Source: Anaeromusa acidaminophila DSM 3853
GTDB taxonomy: Bacteria; Bacillota; Negativicutes; Anaeromusales; Anaeromusaceae
NCBI RefSeq assembly: GCF_000374545.1
Contig: NZ_KB894587.1
Span: forward strand, 1 to 64,000
Length of the DNA stretch: 64,000 bases
Direction of reading: 5' to 3'
How positions within the stretch are numbered: position 1 is the first letter of the stretch; every line of letters starts with the position of its first letter. The translations under genes and the position numbers were made by a program. Below are positions 37,434 to 45,921 of this stretch, in pieces. The notes under the pieces are model-generated. The model saw nothing but the letters and a program-made list of their open reading frames with translations. It was not told the origin of the DNA and did no database searches.

Positions 37434-38978
37434 TTACACCTCTTTCGCCTGACGAACCACGTCGATGACCGTGCCGTCGCGGTATTCCACCACGGCGACA
37501 ATTTTCTCGCCGGTTTGCACCGCTGCCGGAGCGCCTGCAATGGCTTCCGCCAGCTCTTTGAGCTGCGCAATGTCTTTTACCGGCAAGCCAGCTTCGGCCA
37601 GACGCTGGCGCAGTTCCGGCCGCCGCGGATTCACAGCGATACCGCGTTCGGTTACCAAGACGTCAATGGATTCTCCCGGCGTCGTCGCCGTGAGCACCTT
37701 ATCGACAATAATCGGCAAGCGTCCGCGCAGCAGATTGGCTACGACAATGGTGACTTTGGCTCCTGCAGCCGCATCGGAGTGACCGCCGCTGCCGCCCATG
37801 ATAACGCCATTGGAACCGGTAACGACATTGACGTTGAAGTCGGTGTCAATTTCCGTGGCTCCTAAGATGACGACGTCCAGCTTGTTAACCAGGCAGCCGC
37901 CGTTAAAAGGACTGGCATATAAGCCGGCGCCTACTTCAATGTGATTGGGGTTATCACGCAACGAGCGCTGCGCTTCCAGGTCAAAGCCCTGCACGTCGAA
38001 GACGCGACGGAAAAGTCCCTTTTCCAGCATATCCACCATATAGCCGGTAATACCGCCCAAAGCGAAGCTTCCTGTAACCTCTTTGGCTTCCATCATTTGG
38101 CGTACAAAATGCGCTGTAGCTAAAGAAGCGCCGCCAGCGCCAGTCTGGAAGGAGAAACCGTCTTGAATGAGACCGGTGGCTTCAATCACCTTGGCGGCGT
38201 TAGTCGCGATCTTGAGACCCACCGGGTCTTTGGTAACCTGGGTCGTGCCGGAAACAATGCCTTTAGGATCGCCAATACTAGGCACAACCACCACCGCATC
38301 TACCCGGGTCTGGGAAATAGAAATGGGCGCCAGCGGGTAGGGTTCAATATGGTCGGTAACCGCCACTACATAGTCGGCATATTCCGCATCGGGAAAGGCA
38401 TAGCCCAGGGAGCCGCAAGCAGTATCGCCGGATACGCCGTTTAGATTGCCGTAATCGTCAGCCGCCGGAGCGGCAATAAAGGCAACGTCGATTTTGAGCT
38501 GCCCGCATTCGATAGCCCGGGCGCGCCCGCCATGAGTGCGTAAAATGACGGGTTTGTCTAAAAGGCCTTTGGAAACGGCTTCCGCCACAGGGCCTGACAT
38601 GTAGTTAGCGTCAAGGCCTGCAACTACGCCGTTTTTAATGTGTTCAATCAACGGCTTATGCACCGGAAAGACGGAGCTAAGGGCGATATTCAGATTTTTA
38701 AGGCCCAGCTTAGCCGCCACATCCAGAACCTGGTTTAAAACGCCGTCGCCATTACGAAAATGATGATGGAACGATAAGGTCATACCATCTTTAATGGGTA
38801 CGCGTTTAAAGATTTCTTCCAAGCTTTCTACTAGTTTATTCTGCCCTGGCAGCATGCGCTTAACCGGCGGAGCCTGGCGCTTGCCATCCGGCACGGTGGC
38901 AAAGGCGCCCGCAAAGGCGTTGACTTTGCCGTACCCAGGGATACTTTCAGGTATTTCACGTCCAATTTGATTTTTCAT
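37434..38978 (-). CDS. citF: Citrate/citramalate lyase alpha subunit (CoA-transferase)
   Basis: Exchanges the acetyl group on the acyl carrier protein for the substrate, giving citramalyl- (or citryl-) ACP. The 514-residue protein has the family patterns KDGMTLSFHHHFRNGDGVL, ILRTHGGRARAIECG and GASLATAHFVRQMMEAK. Context (glutamate mutase and methylaspartase upstream; no oxaloacetate decarboxylase or citrate carrier) indicates that the natural substrate is (S)-citramalate. AGGAGG precedes the ATG by about seven bases. Confidence 0.95.
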   Translation of the reverse strand: MKNQIGREIPESIPGYGKVNAFAGAFATVPDGKRQAPPVKRMLPGQNKLVESLEEIFKRVPIKDGMTLSFHHHFRNGDGVLNQVLDVAAKLGLKNLNIALSSVFPVHKPLIEHIKNGVVAGLDANYMSGPVAEAVSKGLLDKPVILRTHGGRARAIECGQLKIDVAFIAAPAADDYGNLNGVSGDTACGSLGYAFPDAEYADYVVAVTDHIEPYPLAPISISQTRVDAVVVVPSIGDPKGIVSGTTQVTKDPVGLKIATNAAKVIEATGLIQDGFSFQTGAGGASLATAHFVRQMMEAKEVTGSFALGGITGYMVDMLEKGLFRRVFDVQGFDLEAQRSLRDNPNHIEVGAGLYASPFNGGCLVNKLDVVILGATEIDTDFNVNVVTGSNGVIMGGSGGHSDAAAGAKVTIVVANLLRGRLPIIVDKVLTATTPGESIDVLVTERGIAVNPRRPELRQRLAEAGLPVKDIAQLKELAEAIAGAPAAVQTGEKIVAVVEYRDGTVIDVVRQAKEV

Positions 38979-38991
38979 TGTTTCGCCCTCC

Positions 38992-39864
38992 TCAGCCTTG
39001 TTCCGCGACCATGCCCAAACGGCGCGCCAGATGCAGCACGCTCTGCGCCCGCTGCACCACAGGGGCGTCGACCATTTTGCCGCCCAGGGAGGCGACGCCG
39101 GAGCCTTCGGCTTCGGCTCTTCGAATGGCTTCGATCACTTGTTCCGCCCAGTCGACGTCTAGAGCCGTAGGGTTGAAAATGCTGTGGATGGAGTCAATTT
39201 GCCGAGGATTAATAGAAAGTTTTCCTTTAAAACCCAGCGCTTTAGCCAAACGAGTATCCGCCAGCAGACCGGTTTCATCATTGGCATCAGTGAATGGAGT
39301 ATCAATGGACTGAATACCAGCGGCTGCAGCGGCGTTAATCAAAAGCGTCCGGGCCGTATAGATTTCTTGCCCTTCCTTGGTCCGAGCCGCGCCTAAGGCC
39401 GCGGTATAGTCTTCCGCTCCCAAAGCCAGCGCATCTACGCGCGGATGCGCTACGGCAATACGCCCCGCTTCCGCAATCCCCTTGGGAGTTTCTAACAAGG
39501 CAATCAGCTTAACCGGTTTTTGTCCCGGCTTTTCGGCTTTCTCCACCATCGCCGCCACTTGGCAGATATCTTCCGCGCTCTCCACCTTGGGTACTACCAA
39601 GGCGTCCGGACCGCTGGCAACAATCAAGGGAATATCTTGGGCTGCAAAGGTATCCAAAGGGTTAATCCGTACCGTCCGCTCGCTATCGCCGTAGTCGACG
39701 GTACGCAAAGCGTGGCTGACCAGGTAACGAGCCGCGTCTTTTTCGTTCGGCGCTACCGCATCCTCCAGGTCTAAAATAACCGAGTCAGCGCCGAAAACAC
39801 CGCCGTTTTGCAGCATCGCCGGGTTGTTTCCCGGAATAAACAGCATAGTCCGTCTTAATTGCAT
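38992..39864 (-). CDS. citE: Citrate/citramalate lyase beta subunit
   Basis: Cleaves citramalyl-ACP to pyruvate and acetyl-ACP (for citrate: oxaloacetate). A TIM-barrel protein of 290 residues from ATG 39864, which has AGGAG about ten bases upstream and gives the standard N-terminus LRRTMLFIPGNNPAML; a longer frame inside citD is rejected. Motifs DSVILDLEDAVAPNEKDAAR, VVPKVESAEDI and IALLETPKGIAEA contain the Mg and substrate residues. It overlaps citD by ten bases. Confidence 0.96.
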   Translation of the reverse strand: MQLRRTMLFIPGNNPAMLQNGGVFGADSVILDLEDAVAPNEKDAARYLVSHALRTVDYGDSERTVRINPLDTFAAQDIPLIVASGPDALVVPKVESAEDICQVAAMVEKAEKPGQKPVKLIALLETPKGIAEAGRIAVAHPRVDALALGAEDYTAALGAARTKEGQEIYTARTLLINAAAAAGIQSIDTPFTDANDETGLLADTRLAKALGFKGKLSINPRQIDSIHSIFNPTALDVDWAEQVIEAIRRAEAEGSGVASLGGKMVDAPVVQRAQSVLHLARRLGMVAEQG

Positions 39865-40157
39865 GACGCCATCTCTCCTTTCAGCGAAACGCCCGCCCGG
39901 CTTAAAGCCGTTAAGAAGCGGGCCCGAATGGTACAATCCAGCGCCCCTCGGTCTACGGCTTTCACCTGCACGTCAGCCACGCCTTGCTCTTGCGCTACCG
40001 CCTGCAGAGTTTGCCGGATGGCTTCCCCATATTGAATCATGACGATGCTTTCCAGTTCTACGCTCAGGCCCTTGCCCGCTTCTCCCGGACTGACCTGAAT
40101 CATGATGTCTCCTGATTCCAACGTGCCAGCCTGCGCTGCTTTAAGCACACTTGCCAT
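39855..40157 (-). CDS. citD: Citrate/citramalate lyase acyl carrier protein (gamma subunit)
   Basis: Small carrier protein of 100 residues that holds the phosphoribosyl-dephospho-CoA arm. The attachment serine is Ser15 in GTLESGD, matching the family site. The middle (SIVMIQYGEAIRQTLQAV) and end (ALDCTIRARFLTALSRAG) are conserved. It is the first of the lyase genes, 21 bases after the P-loop/SAD gene. Confidence 0.95.
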   Translation of the reverse strand: MASVLKAAQAGTLESGDIMIQVSPGEAGKGLSVELESIVMIQYGEAIRQTLQAVAQEQGVADVQVKAVDRGALDCTIRARFLTALSRAGVSLKGEMASCN

Positions 40158-40178
40158 GCCAATTCCTCCTTCATTCGC

Positions 40179-41114
40179 CTATAGGCTGGCTGCATAGCTA
40201 ACGCCGGCAAAACCATCCAGGTTATTGTCCGACGGCGTGCCAACCAGACCAATAATCAAATAACTCTTGCTTTTTTCGTCAAGCTTATATTCATGTAACA
40301 GACGGAAATTTTCGATTTCCTCCGTATTTTTCACATGGGTACGCGGCCCCGTACACAGCCAAGTATCGTCGCCAATACAAATATGATCCTCGTCACTGTA
40401 GAAAACAGGCAGCCCTTCATCAATCATACGCTTTACCTTTTTCTCCACTTCCGCTAAATCCACATCCATATCGACCGGATACTCCAGTACAAAGCCATGA
40501 TGCACGTCACGATGTTCAAACGGCAGAATCGCGCCATATTCGCGCAACAAAATGCGCGCGGTCAAATCCTCCGCCGTATGGGCCATTTTTCGATATTTAA
40601 GCGTTTTCGTCACAACATCTTTAATTTCCTGTGGAAAGGGACCAAACACATTCGGGCGCACAACAATCACTTCGCCGCCCACCCCTAACAGTACGTCGGC
40701 GTTAATATTCAGAGCCGGATACAACAAGTCAAAATGCTCAACAATTACTCGTTTGCCGTGCTCCAGCGCCTTAGAAACAGCTTCCGCCAAAGTATGAAGC
40801 TGCGTAAAGGCCATTTCAAAACGCACATCCATATGGTAGGTGTGGCTGGAAAAAAAGCCTTTATCAATATTCTTTAAAAGCGGCAGCGGACGCACATTAA
40901 CGCCTTCATCATCATTGGTAAGCTCCAGTCCCGGAAACATGCCCTTGATAAGAGAGGATTTACCGGCTCCGGGACCGCCGATGACGCCGATGAGCCGATC
41001 CAAAGGAGACAAATACCGTTCACTGATCTGTTGTCCCAAAATATACATGCGCTTGCGCCCCCACGGGGCAAAGTAACTGGCATACATCAATTGCTCGAGC
41101 ATCATGGATTTCAT
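40179..41114 (-). CDS. P-loop NTPase fused to an alanyl-tRNA-synthetase second-additional-domain-like module
   Basis: Uncharacterised 311-residue soluble protein. Residues about 40-170 form a nucleotide-binding domain with Walker A GGPGAGKSS (46-54) and a Walker B-like KRVIVEHFD (121-129). Residues about 177-290 resemble the tRNA_SAD module of Ala/Thr-tRNA synthetases and AlaX editing proteins: HTAED at 179-183 in place of HTAxH, and CTGPRTHVKNTEEI from Cys254 in place of CGGTHVxNTGEI. The usual zinc pattern (HxxxH...CxxxH) is therefore altered (Asp183; five residues between Cys254 and His260). GGTGG precedes the ATG. It lies between mal and citD inside the fermentation operon, behind a terminator-like hairpin. 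Roles could be trans-editing, a kinase, or an enzyme or assembly factor for the pathway; none is shown. Confidence 0.75.
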   Translation of the reverse strand: MKSMMLEQLMYASYFAPWGRKRMYILGQQISERYLSPLDRLIGVIGGPGAGKSSLIKGMFPGLELTNDDEGVNVRPLPLLKNIDKGFFSSHTYHMDVRFEMAFTQLHTLAEAVSKALEHGKRVIVEHFDLLYPALNINADVLLGVGGEVIVVRPNVFGPFPQEIKDVVTKTLKYRKMAHTAEDLTARILLREYGAILPFEHRDVHHGFVLEYPVDMDVDLAEVEKKVKRMIDEGLPVFYSDEDHICIGDDTWLCTGPRTHVKNTEEIENFRLLHEYKLDEKSKSYLIIGLVGTPSDNNLDGFAGVSYAASL

Positions 41115-41158
41115 CGCTCCACCTCAAATTACGCCGACCTTAAAAAACAGCTTCCCTT

Positions 41159-41201
41159 AAAAAAAGGCAGCGCGAGCGCGCCGAAGCGCGCCCCGCCGCT
41201 G
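41159..41201 (-). terminator. Terminator/attenuator between mal and the P-loop gene
   Basis: Minus strand: CAGCG...GCGCGC, the very stable loop TTCG, GCGCGC...CGCTG (41201-41168), then CC and seven T (41165-41159). A textbook intrinsic terminator inside the operon, 19 bases after mal. It should reduce transcription of citDEFC-citXG relative to the mutase genes. Confidence 0.75.
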
Positions 41202-41219
41202 TTGCTAACGCCGGTCTTG

Positions 41220-42470
41220 TTACGCCTGGCGTGCCTTGCGCACCGCCAGAATGCGCTCCATTTCATTGTAAACAATCATCAGGCCTTCGTCTACACCCAT
41301 GCCTGGTTTTGCCAGCATTTGCACCGGCTGCGTAGCCATAGCTACATGGACGCAAACCTGCGCCGAGCGGTCTGTTTCATTGCAGGTACCGCCTTGGTAA
41401 GCGCCAACGCCTTTTTTCTTGCAATAGATAACCGATTCAATAATATTGTTGATGCCGCCCAAATCCGGCGTTTTAATTTGCAGCATATCGCCAGCGCCAT
41501 TGTCGGCAAAATATTTAATATCGTCAAATGTGTTGCACCATTCATCAGCCACCACTTGCACGCCAATTTTTTCCGCATGCAGGCGGGCAGTCAATTCTTT
41601 CAGCGCCAACATCTGTTTTTCCCGCTCTTCCATGTCCATAGGGCCTTCAATGCGCAGCTGCAACGGAGCCGCAGCGGCTTCGGCTTTGCGGAAAAAGTCC
41701 ACCATTTTATCCAGATCATTATTGAAGGCAATACCGATCGTGCCGTATACGTCAATGTGCAGCACCGGCTGGTAGTCTTCGCTGGTGCGCAACTGCATCA
41801 CCCGATTTTTCAGCCAAGTAATGTACTCCAGCAGCAAGCCGCCATCGTTGCCCAACTTGGTTTCCACATGATTGATCAATGCATGAGGCAGCACTTGAGC
41901 GCCTTTGATGATCATCTTATCGGAATTCTCATAACGGTTGTCGCCAGACTGCGTAAAGATCGGAATTTCTTTTTCGCTAACCGTTGTGCCGTATTCCTCC
42001 GCAATGACTTCACACATTAGTTTATGTTTGCCTTTAGCCACAGCGTCTAGAATCGCTTGGGTTACGCCGTAACGCAACGCCGTATGGATGGACTTGCCGG
42101 TTTTTGCATCCTTCATGGAGTCGATTTCTTCCGCCAAAGCCTTGAAGGAATTCAGTTCACGACCTACCAAACGAGGCTTGATTTCCTTTTCAATCACCGG
42201 AATGAAATCCTTCGCCAAGAACAAGGGGTCCCGTCCGCCGGCGCCGCTGTACTGCACGGCAGCGCAGTCGCCATAAGCAACTTGGCCGTCTTCCAGCACA
42301 AGCATAACGGACACGGCTTCGCCGGACTGGCGAATAGCCTGGAAACCGGGAGTTACGGGGTCGCCAATATAAGTAAAGCCATCATGGTCGGCGCCTTTTT
42401 TAATGGCCCGCTGATCGTCAAAATAAAAACCAGTAAGAGCTTTCGAGCAAACAACATCAACAATTTTCAT
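41220..42470 (-). CDS. mal: Methylaspartate ammonia-lyase (methylaspartase)
   Basis: Removes ammonia from (2S,3S)-3-methylaspartate to give mesaconate; enolase superfamily. The 416-residue protein closely follows the clostridial enzyme: N-terminus MKIVDVVCSKALTGFYFDDQ, GDCAAVQYSGAGGRDPLFL, metal ligands in HIDVYGTIG, RIEGPMD and VADEWCNT, the catalytic lysine in LQIKTPDLGG, and GGTCNETDRSA. AAGGAG lies about nine bases before ATG 42470; the frame is open 25 codons further but without support. Preceded by a stable hairpin after glmE. Confidence 0.97.
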   Translation of the reverse strand: MKIVDVVCSKALTGFYFDDQRAIKKGADHDGFTYIGDPVTPGFQAIRQSGEAVSVMLVLEDGQVAYGDCAAVQYSGAGGRDPLFLAKDFIPVIEKEIKPRLVGRELNSFKALAEEIDSMKDAKTGKSIHTALRYGVTQAILDAVAKGKHKLMCEVIAEEYGTTVSEKEIPIFTQSGDNRYENSDKMIIKGAQVLPHALINHVETKLGNDGGLLLEYITWLKNRVMQLRTSEDYQPVLHIDVYGTIGIAFNNDLDKMVDFFRKAEAAAAPLQLRIEGPMDMEEREKQMLALKELTARLHAEKIGVQVVADEWCNTFDDIKYFADNGAGDMLQIKTPDLGGINNIIESVIYCKKKGVGAYQGGTCNETDRSAQVCVHVAMATQPVQMLAKPGMGVDEGLMIVYNEMERILAVRKARQA

Positions 42471-42548
42471 GAGAACACACTCCTTTTTGTCTTTGGAGCC
42501 GCCAGCAAGACCAGCAGCTTCCCCATAATTGACAAACGCCGCCACGCA

Positions 42549-42574
42549 GCCGGAACTCCTGACGGAGTTCCGGC
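42549..42574. other. Intercistronic hairpin between glmE and mal
   Basis: A perfect 11-bp stem (GCCGGAACTCC and complement) with a four-base loop and no U tract. Likely an mRNA-stabilising or processing element within the operon. Confidence 0.6.
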
Positions 42575-42607
42575 GTCGCAGCTTGGTTCCGAAAACTTTT
42601 TTGTGTT

Positions 42608-44059
42608 TTAGCGCGGGCGTCCTACAAGGCGTCCTTTAGAAATGGCGTAAATATCGTCGATAACCATCTGGAAGCTGGCCGGGCGGCGTTCCGCTTTGGC
42701 CCGCTCTTCGATTTTACCGCGATGGAAATCAATGATGTCCTGCGTAAAGGGCAAGTTGCCGCAATCGAAGAGGCGCACGGCGCCGTGATGGTCACGAGCC
42801 GGCAGAATCTTATTGATGGCATGGTTGCTGGGGGCAAACGGAACATCCAGTACGCCGGCTTCAAAAGCCCGCACCGTACCAACGGCAATATCTCCTTCAC
42901 CCAATTCCAAAACCTTATCCACGATGCAGCGGGTTTCCGCTTTGATCATAGCGATTTCGTCTTCCAACTGTTGTGTAGCCGGGAAGGTCTGATCCGCCAG
43001 CATATTAATCATCTGCTTGGTGGTGCGCAGGCCCATGGCATTAGCTTCTTTTGTAGGAATGCCCAGTGCTTCATGCGGCGTTTTCACGATAACTTTGGTC
43101 GCTTTTGCAAAAGCAGCAGCCGCAGCACCCCAGGAAATAACGGCGAACGCCTTGGCTTCATCCTGCGGGAAGCCGCCCATCCATTGATGGAAAACCGTAG
43201 TCAGCGTGCAGCCTTCATAGCCGAATTTCGCGAAATACTCTTCAGCCAGCGATTCTAACGAACGAATGGCTGCGATATCCTGCACCAGATTGCCGCATTG
43301 GCCATAGCCGAGAGTAATGTTTTTAACGCCTTGTTCGGCAGCCAAAATGCCTTCGATAATCGCCACAGCATGAGAAATGCTCGGCGGCACCAAGGTACCT
43401 GTCAAAGGTCCGAAGGGCTCGCGGTTAATTTCAATGCCATGCTCGGCATAGAGACCTACTAAACGGTCTGCATACTGCCAATCAAGAATGGTCTGTTCCA
43501 AAGATACGCTCTTAGCGTAAGGAATATTGTAGGAAATACCGCCGCCCTCGTACGAAGTAAAGCCGCCGGCCAGCGTAATTTCCGTCAACAGCCGCGCATC
43601 CGGCGTACCATGACGCACCTGAATGGGACCATCCACTTTTTCGGCCAATTTACGGACCGCATGCACGCCATGATTGACGGCAGGGAAACCGTTGAGTAAA
43701 GAACGGCCAGCCTGTTTGCTCTCCTCAATACCTACCTGAGCTTCTTTGTATTGATTTTGACGGGTGTAGCTGTCAATCGTAGTTGGCAACAGATCGGCTT
43801 CCCCTTCAGTGCGCAGGAAGTTCAGCAATTCAATATGCTGGTCCAAAAGCGCAACGCCAGCACGAGGCTGCGTCAAGGTACGGCCTTCTTTTTTAGCTTT
43901 TACAAGCTGTTTGGAAAAATGCTTGCGCGCCGGGATGGTTTCATGGTATTTGACGGCTTCGTCAAAATCCACCTCCGCACCTGTAGGCCATTGGGCCAAA
44001 ATCTCTTTGCGCATTGCGAAAAATTCGTCATGGGACCATTTCTTATTTTTCAATTCCAC
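42608..44059 (-). CDS. glmE: Glutamate mutase (methylaspartate mutase) epsilon subunit
   Basis: Catalytic TIM-barrel subunit of the adenosylcobalamin-dependent mutase that turns L-glutamate into (2S,3S)-3-methylaspartate. 483 residues, the usual length, with [12 protein letters not shown] holding the glutamate-binding arginine, [14 protein letters not shown] and the Glu/Arg-containing substrate loop. The start is GTG at 44059 with GGAGG eight bases before it, overlapping glmL by ten bases. Confidence 0.97.
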   Translation of the reverse strand: MELKNKKWSHDEFFAMRKEILAQWPTGAEVDFDEAVKYHETIPARKHFSKQLVKAKKEGRTLTQPRAGVALLDQHIELLNFLRTEGEADLLPTTIDSYTRQNQYKEAQVGIEESKQAGRSLLNGFPAVNHGVHAVRKLAEKVDGPIQVRHGTPDARLLTEITLAGGFTSYEGGGISYNIPYAKSVSLEQTILDWQYADRLVGLYAEHGIEINREPFGPLTGTLVPPSISHAVAIIEGILAAEQGVKNITLGYGQCGNLVQDIAAIRSLESLAEEYFAKFGYEGCTLTTVFHQWMGGFPQDEAKAFAVISWGAAAAAFAKATKVIVKTPHEALGIPTKEANAMGLRTTKQMINMLADQTFPATQQLEDEIAMIKAETRCIVDKVLELGEGDIAVGTVRAFEAGVLDVPFAPSNHAINKILPARDHHGAVRLFDCGNLPFTQDIIDFHRGKIEERAKAERRPASFQMVIDDIYAISKGRLVGRPR

Positions 44060-45447
44060 GCTGATTGCCTCCGTTTCAGATATTTTTTCATCATCCGCAG
44101 AGCCACCTCGGGCTGTTCTTCCGACAGAAGCCCCATGGCGGAGAGAATGTATTCACCATCAATATAGTAATCACATTGTTTGGGTTTTAAATATTCCGCA
44201 GTCGCAGTGTCGTAACGAATGCCTTCAAGAATGCATTCCGGCCGTTCATGATGCACGATAACGCCGCCGGTGCCGATGACTTTCTCAACCGTAGTCAAGT
44301 CTTTGCCAACCTGCACGAATACCTCGCCTACGCAGCTGAAGACCGATTCGATTTTTCCTACATGGCGCTGCGCCGCCACTTTGGTGCACGCCCATCCAAG
44401 AGCATCCTCTATAGCCTGCTCCCGTGGCGTTTGAGGCAGCGTATCCACCTGGTTCTCCACCAAATGGCAGTACGCCGCAACCTCTTCTTCGCTGACGCCA
44501 GCCTTCTGAGCCAGCACGGGTGCGCCAGCCGCCTTCAATAAAGCAGTCGCGCTGTAGCGCATGCCCAAATCTCCTTCCACCGTACGCTTGGCAAAAGGTT
44601 CGGGCAGGCCCCGCATGGTCACGGTCGGCTGTTTGGGCTCTCCTTTGGCAATGGAATATAAGTCAGTAGTTGCACCGCCAATATCCACAATCATTAGATC
44701 GCCCCAGCCGCTTTCATGCGGCGTTCCAGTGCCCAGCAGCTCTGCTGCTTTGAGTACAGCCGCAGGGGTGGGCATCATCATCTTGTCAATAAATTTGTTG
44801 GCTTTATTCAAGCCTTTCGCTTCGATAATGCGCCGTAAAAATAAATCTCTGATGGCGCCCCGAGCAGGGTCAATGTTCAGTTCGCCCAAGCGCGGCATGA
44901 CATTTTCCGTATGCACCACTTCGGTCATAACCTTGCTTAAAATCCCAACCACCTGGGGCGTCACTGATTTATTGCCTGCCACCAGCACCGGCACATCCAT
45001 GCCCAGCGTGCATAACATGCGGGCATTATGGAGAATGACCTCCTTGTTGCCCCCGTCCGTACCGCCGGCCAAAAGAATAATTTCCGGCTTTAAGGCTGCA
45101 ATTTCTTCAATTTCGTACTCGCTGAGTTCGTTGCAGTATACGCCCAGCACCTTGGCTCCAGCCCCTAAGGCCGCTCGCTTCGCAGCCTCAGCCGTCAATT
45201 CCGGCACCAGGCCAATGGCTACCATTTTCAGGCCGCCTGCAGCGCTGGAGCAGCCCAGCACCCGCTGAAACTCCAGCTTGCCTGTCTGTGCAAAAAGCAC
45301 ATCCAAGCCTTCCTGCAACCCTTCCATGATGTCGGTCTCTACCGTGGTAATGCCCCGTGCCGTGCCCAAAATTTCTTCCTTCTCGACATCTACAGCCGTA
45401 AGCTTGGTATACGTACTGCCAAAGTCAATGAGTAGCACATGGCTCAT
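44050..45447 (-). CDS. glmL: Glutamate mutase reactivating factor GlmL (MutL)
   Basis: ATP-dependent chaperone-like protein that replaces damaged cobalamin in the mutase. 465 residues of the ASKHA type: phosphate loop [16 protein letters not shown], second phosphate motif [13 protein letters not shown], and adenosine region [13 protein letters not shown]. It lies between the two mutase subunit genes, the arrangement of the clostridial mut operon. It overlaps glmE, so translation is coupled. Confidence 0.95.
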   Translation of the reverse strand: MSHVLLIDFGSTYTKLTAVDVEKEEILGTARGITTVETDIMEGLQEGLDVLFAQTGKLEFQRVLGCSSAAGGLKMVAIGLVPELTAEAAKRAALGAGAKVLGVYCNELSEYEIEEIAALKPEIILLAGGTDGGNKEVILHNARMLCTLGMDVPVLVAGNKSVTPQVVGILSKVMTEVVHTENVMPRLGELNIDPARGAIRDLFLRRIIEAKGLNKANKFIDKMMMPTPAAVLKAAELLGTGTPHESGWGDLMIVDIGGATTDLYSIAKGEPKQPTVTMRGLPEPFAKRTVEGDLGMRYSATALLKAAGAPVLAQKAGVSEEEVAAYCHLVENQVDTLPQTPREQAIEDALGWACTKVAAQRHVGKIESVFSCVGEVFVQVGKDLTTVEKVIGTGGVIVHHERPECILEGIRYDTATAEYLKPKQCDYYIDGEYILSAMGLLSEEQPEVALRMMKKYLKRRQSAWN

Positions 45448-45468
45448 GGTCGTCTCTCCTCTCCCGGT

Positions 45469-45885
45469 TTACGCCCGGGCCAGGTCCTGCTTCAAGTCTT
45501 CAATTACCTGGTCTGGCAAAATGCCTGGTTCATATACACGGTCATAACCCATGGCAAGGAATTTTTCTTTTACTTCGGTGAAATCGGTCTTGCCTACAAC
45601 CAGGTTACCGCCTACATACAGCTTAATGCCGCCGATGCCAGCTTCTTTGCAAGCATCCCGCAGGCCCCGGCAGTCAATTTCGCCGTGTCCATAGAGAGAC
45701 GCCACCAAGATGGCCTTCGCATCGGTTTCAATCGCCGCATTGACGAATTCCTGCTGCGGCACCAGCACGCCCAGATTGACCACCTCAAAACCTGCCGCCC
45801 GTAAGGCATGGGCCAGAATTTTGTTGCCCACTGCATGACAGTCGGCGCCGATAACTCCCAAGACGACCTTATCACTGTTTTCCAT
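45469..45885 (-). CDS. glmS: Glutamate mutase sigma subunit (B12-binding)
   Basis: Binds adenosylcobalamin base-off with His17 of the DxHxxG motif ([12 protein letters not shown]) replacing the lower ligand. 138 residues with [10 protein letters not shown] and the nucleotide-tail motif YVGGNLVVG, as in the family. First mutase gene of the operon, 36 bases after gltP. Confidence 0.97.
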   Translation of the reverse strand: MENSDKVVLGVIGADCHAVGNKILAHALRAAGFEVVNLGVLVPQQEFVNAAIETDAKAILVASLYGHGEIDCRGLRDACKEAGIGGIKLYVGGNLVVGKTDFTEVKEKFLAMGYDRVYEPGILPDQVIEDLKQDLARA

Positions 45886-45921
45886 GGTTTGATCGCTCCT
45901 TACTTTGTGATTGCTATTGTA

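Noticed and set aside
41031-42020. Long open frame (329 codons) on the plus strand opposite mal and the P-loop gene
   Set aside because: It is antisense to strongly supported genes, has no ribosome site, and its product is low-complexity His/Phe/Arg-rich, as expected from the opposite strand of coding DNA.
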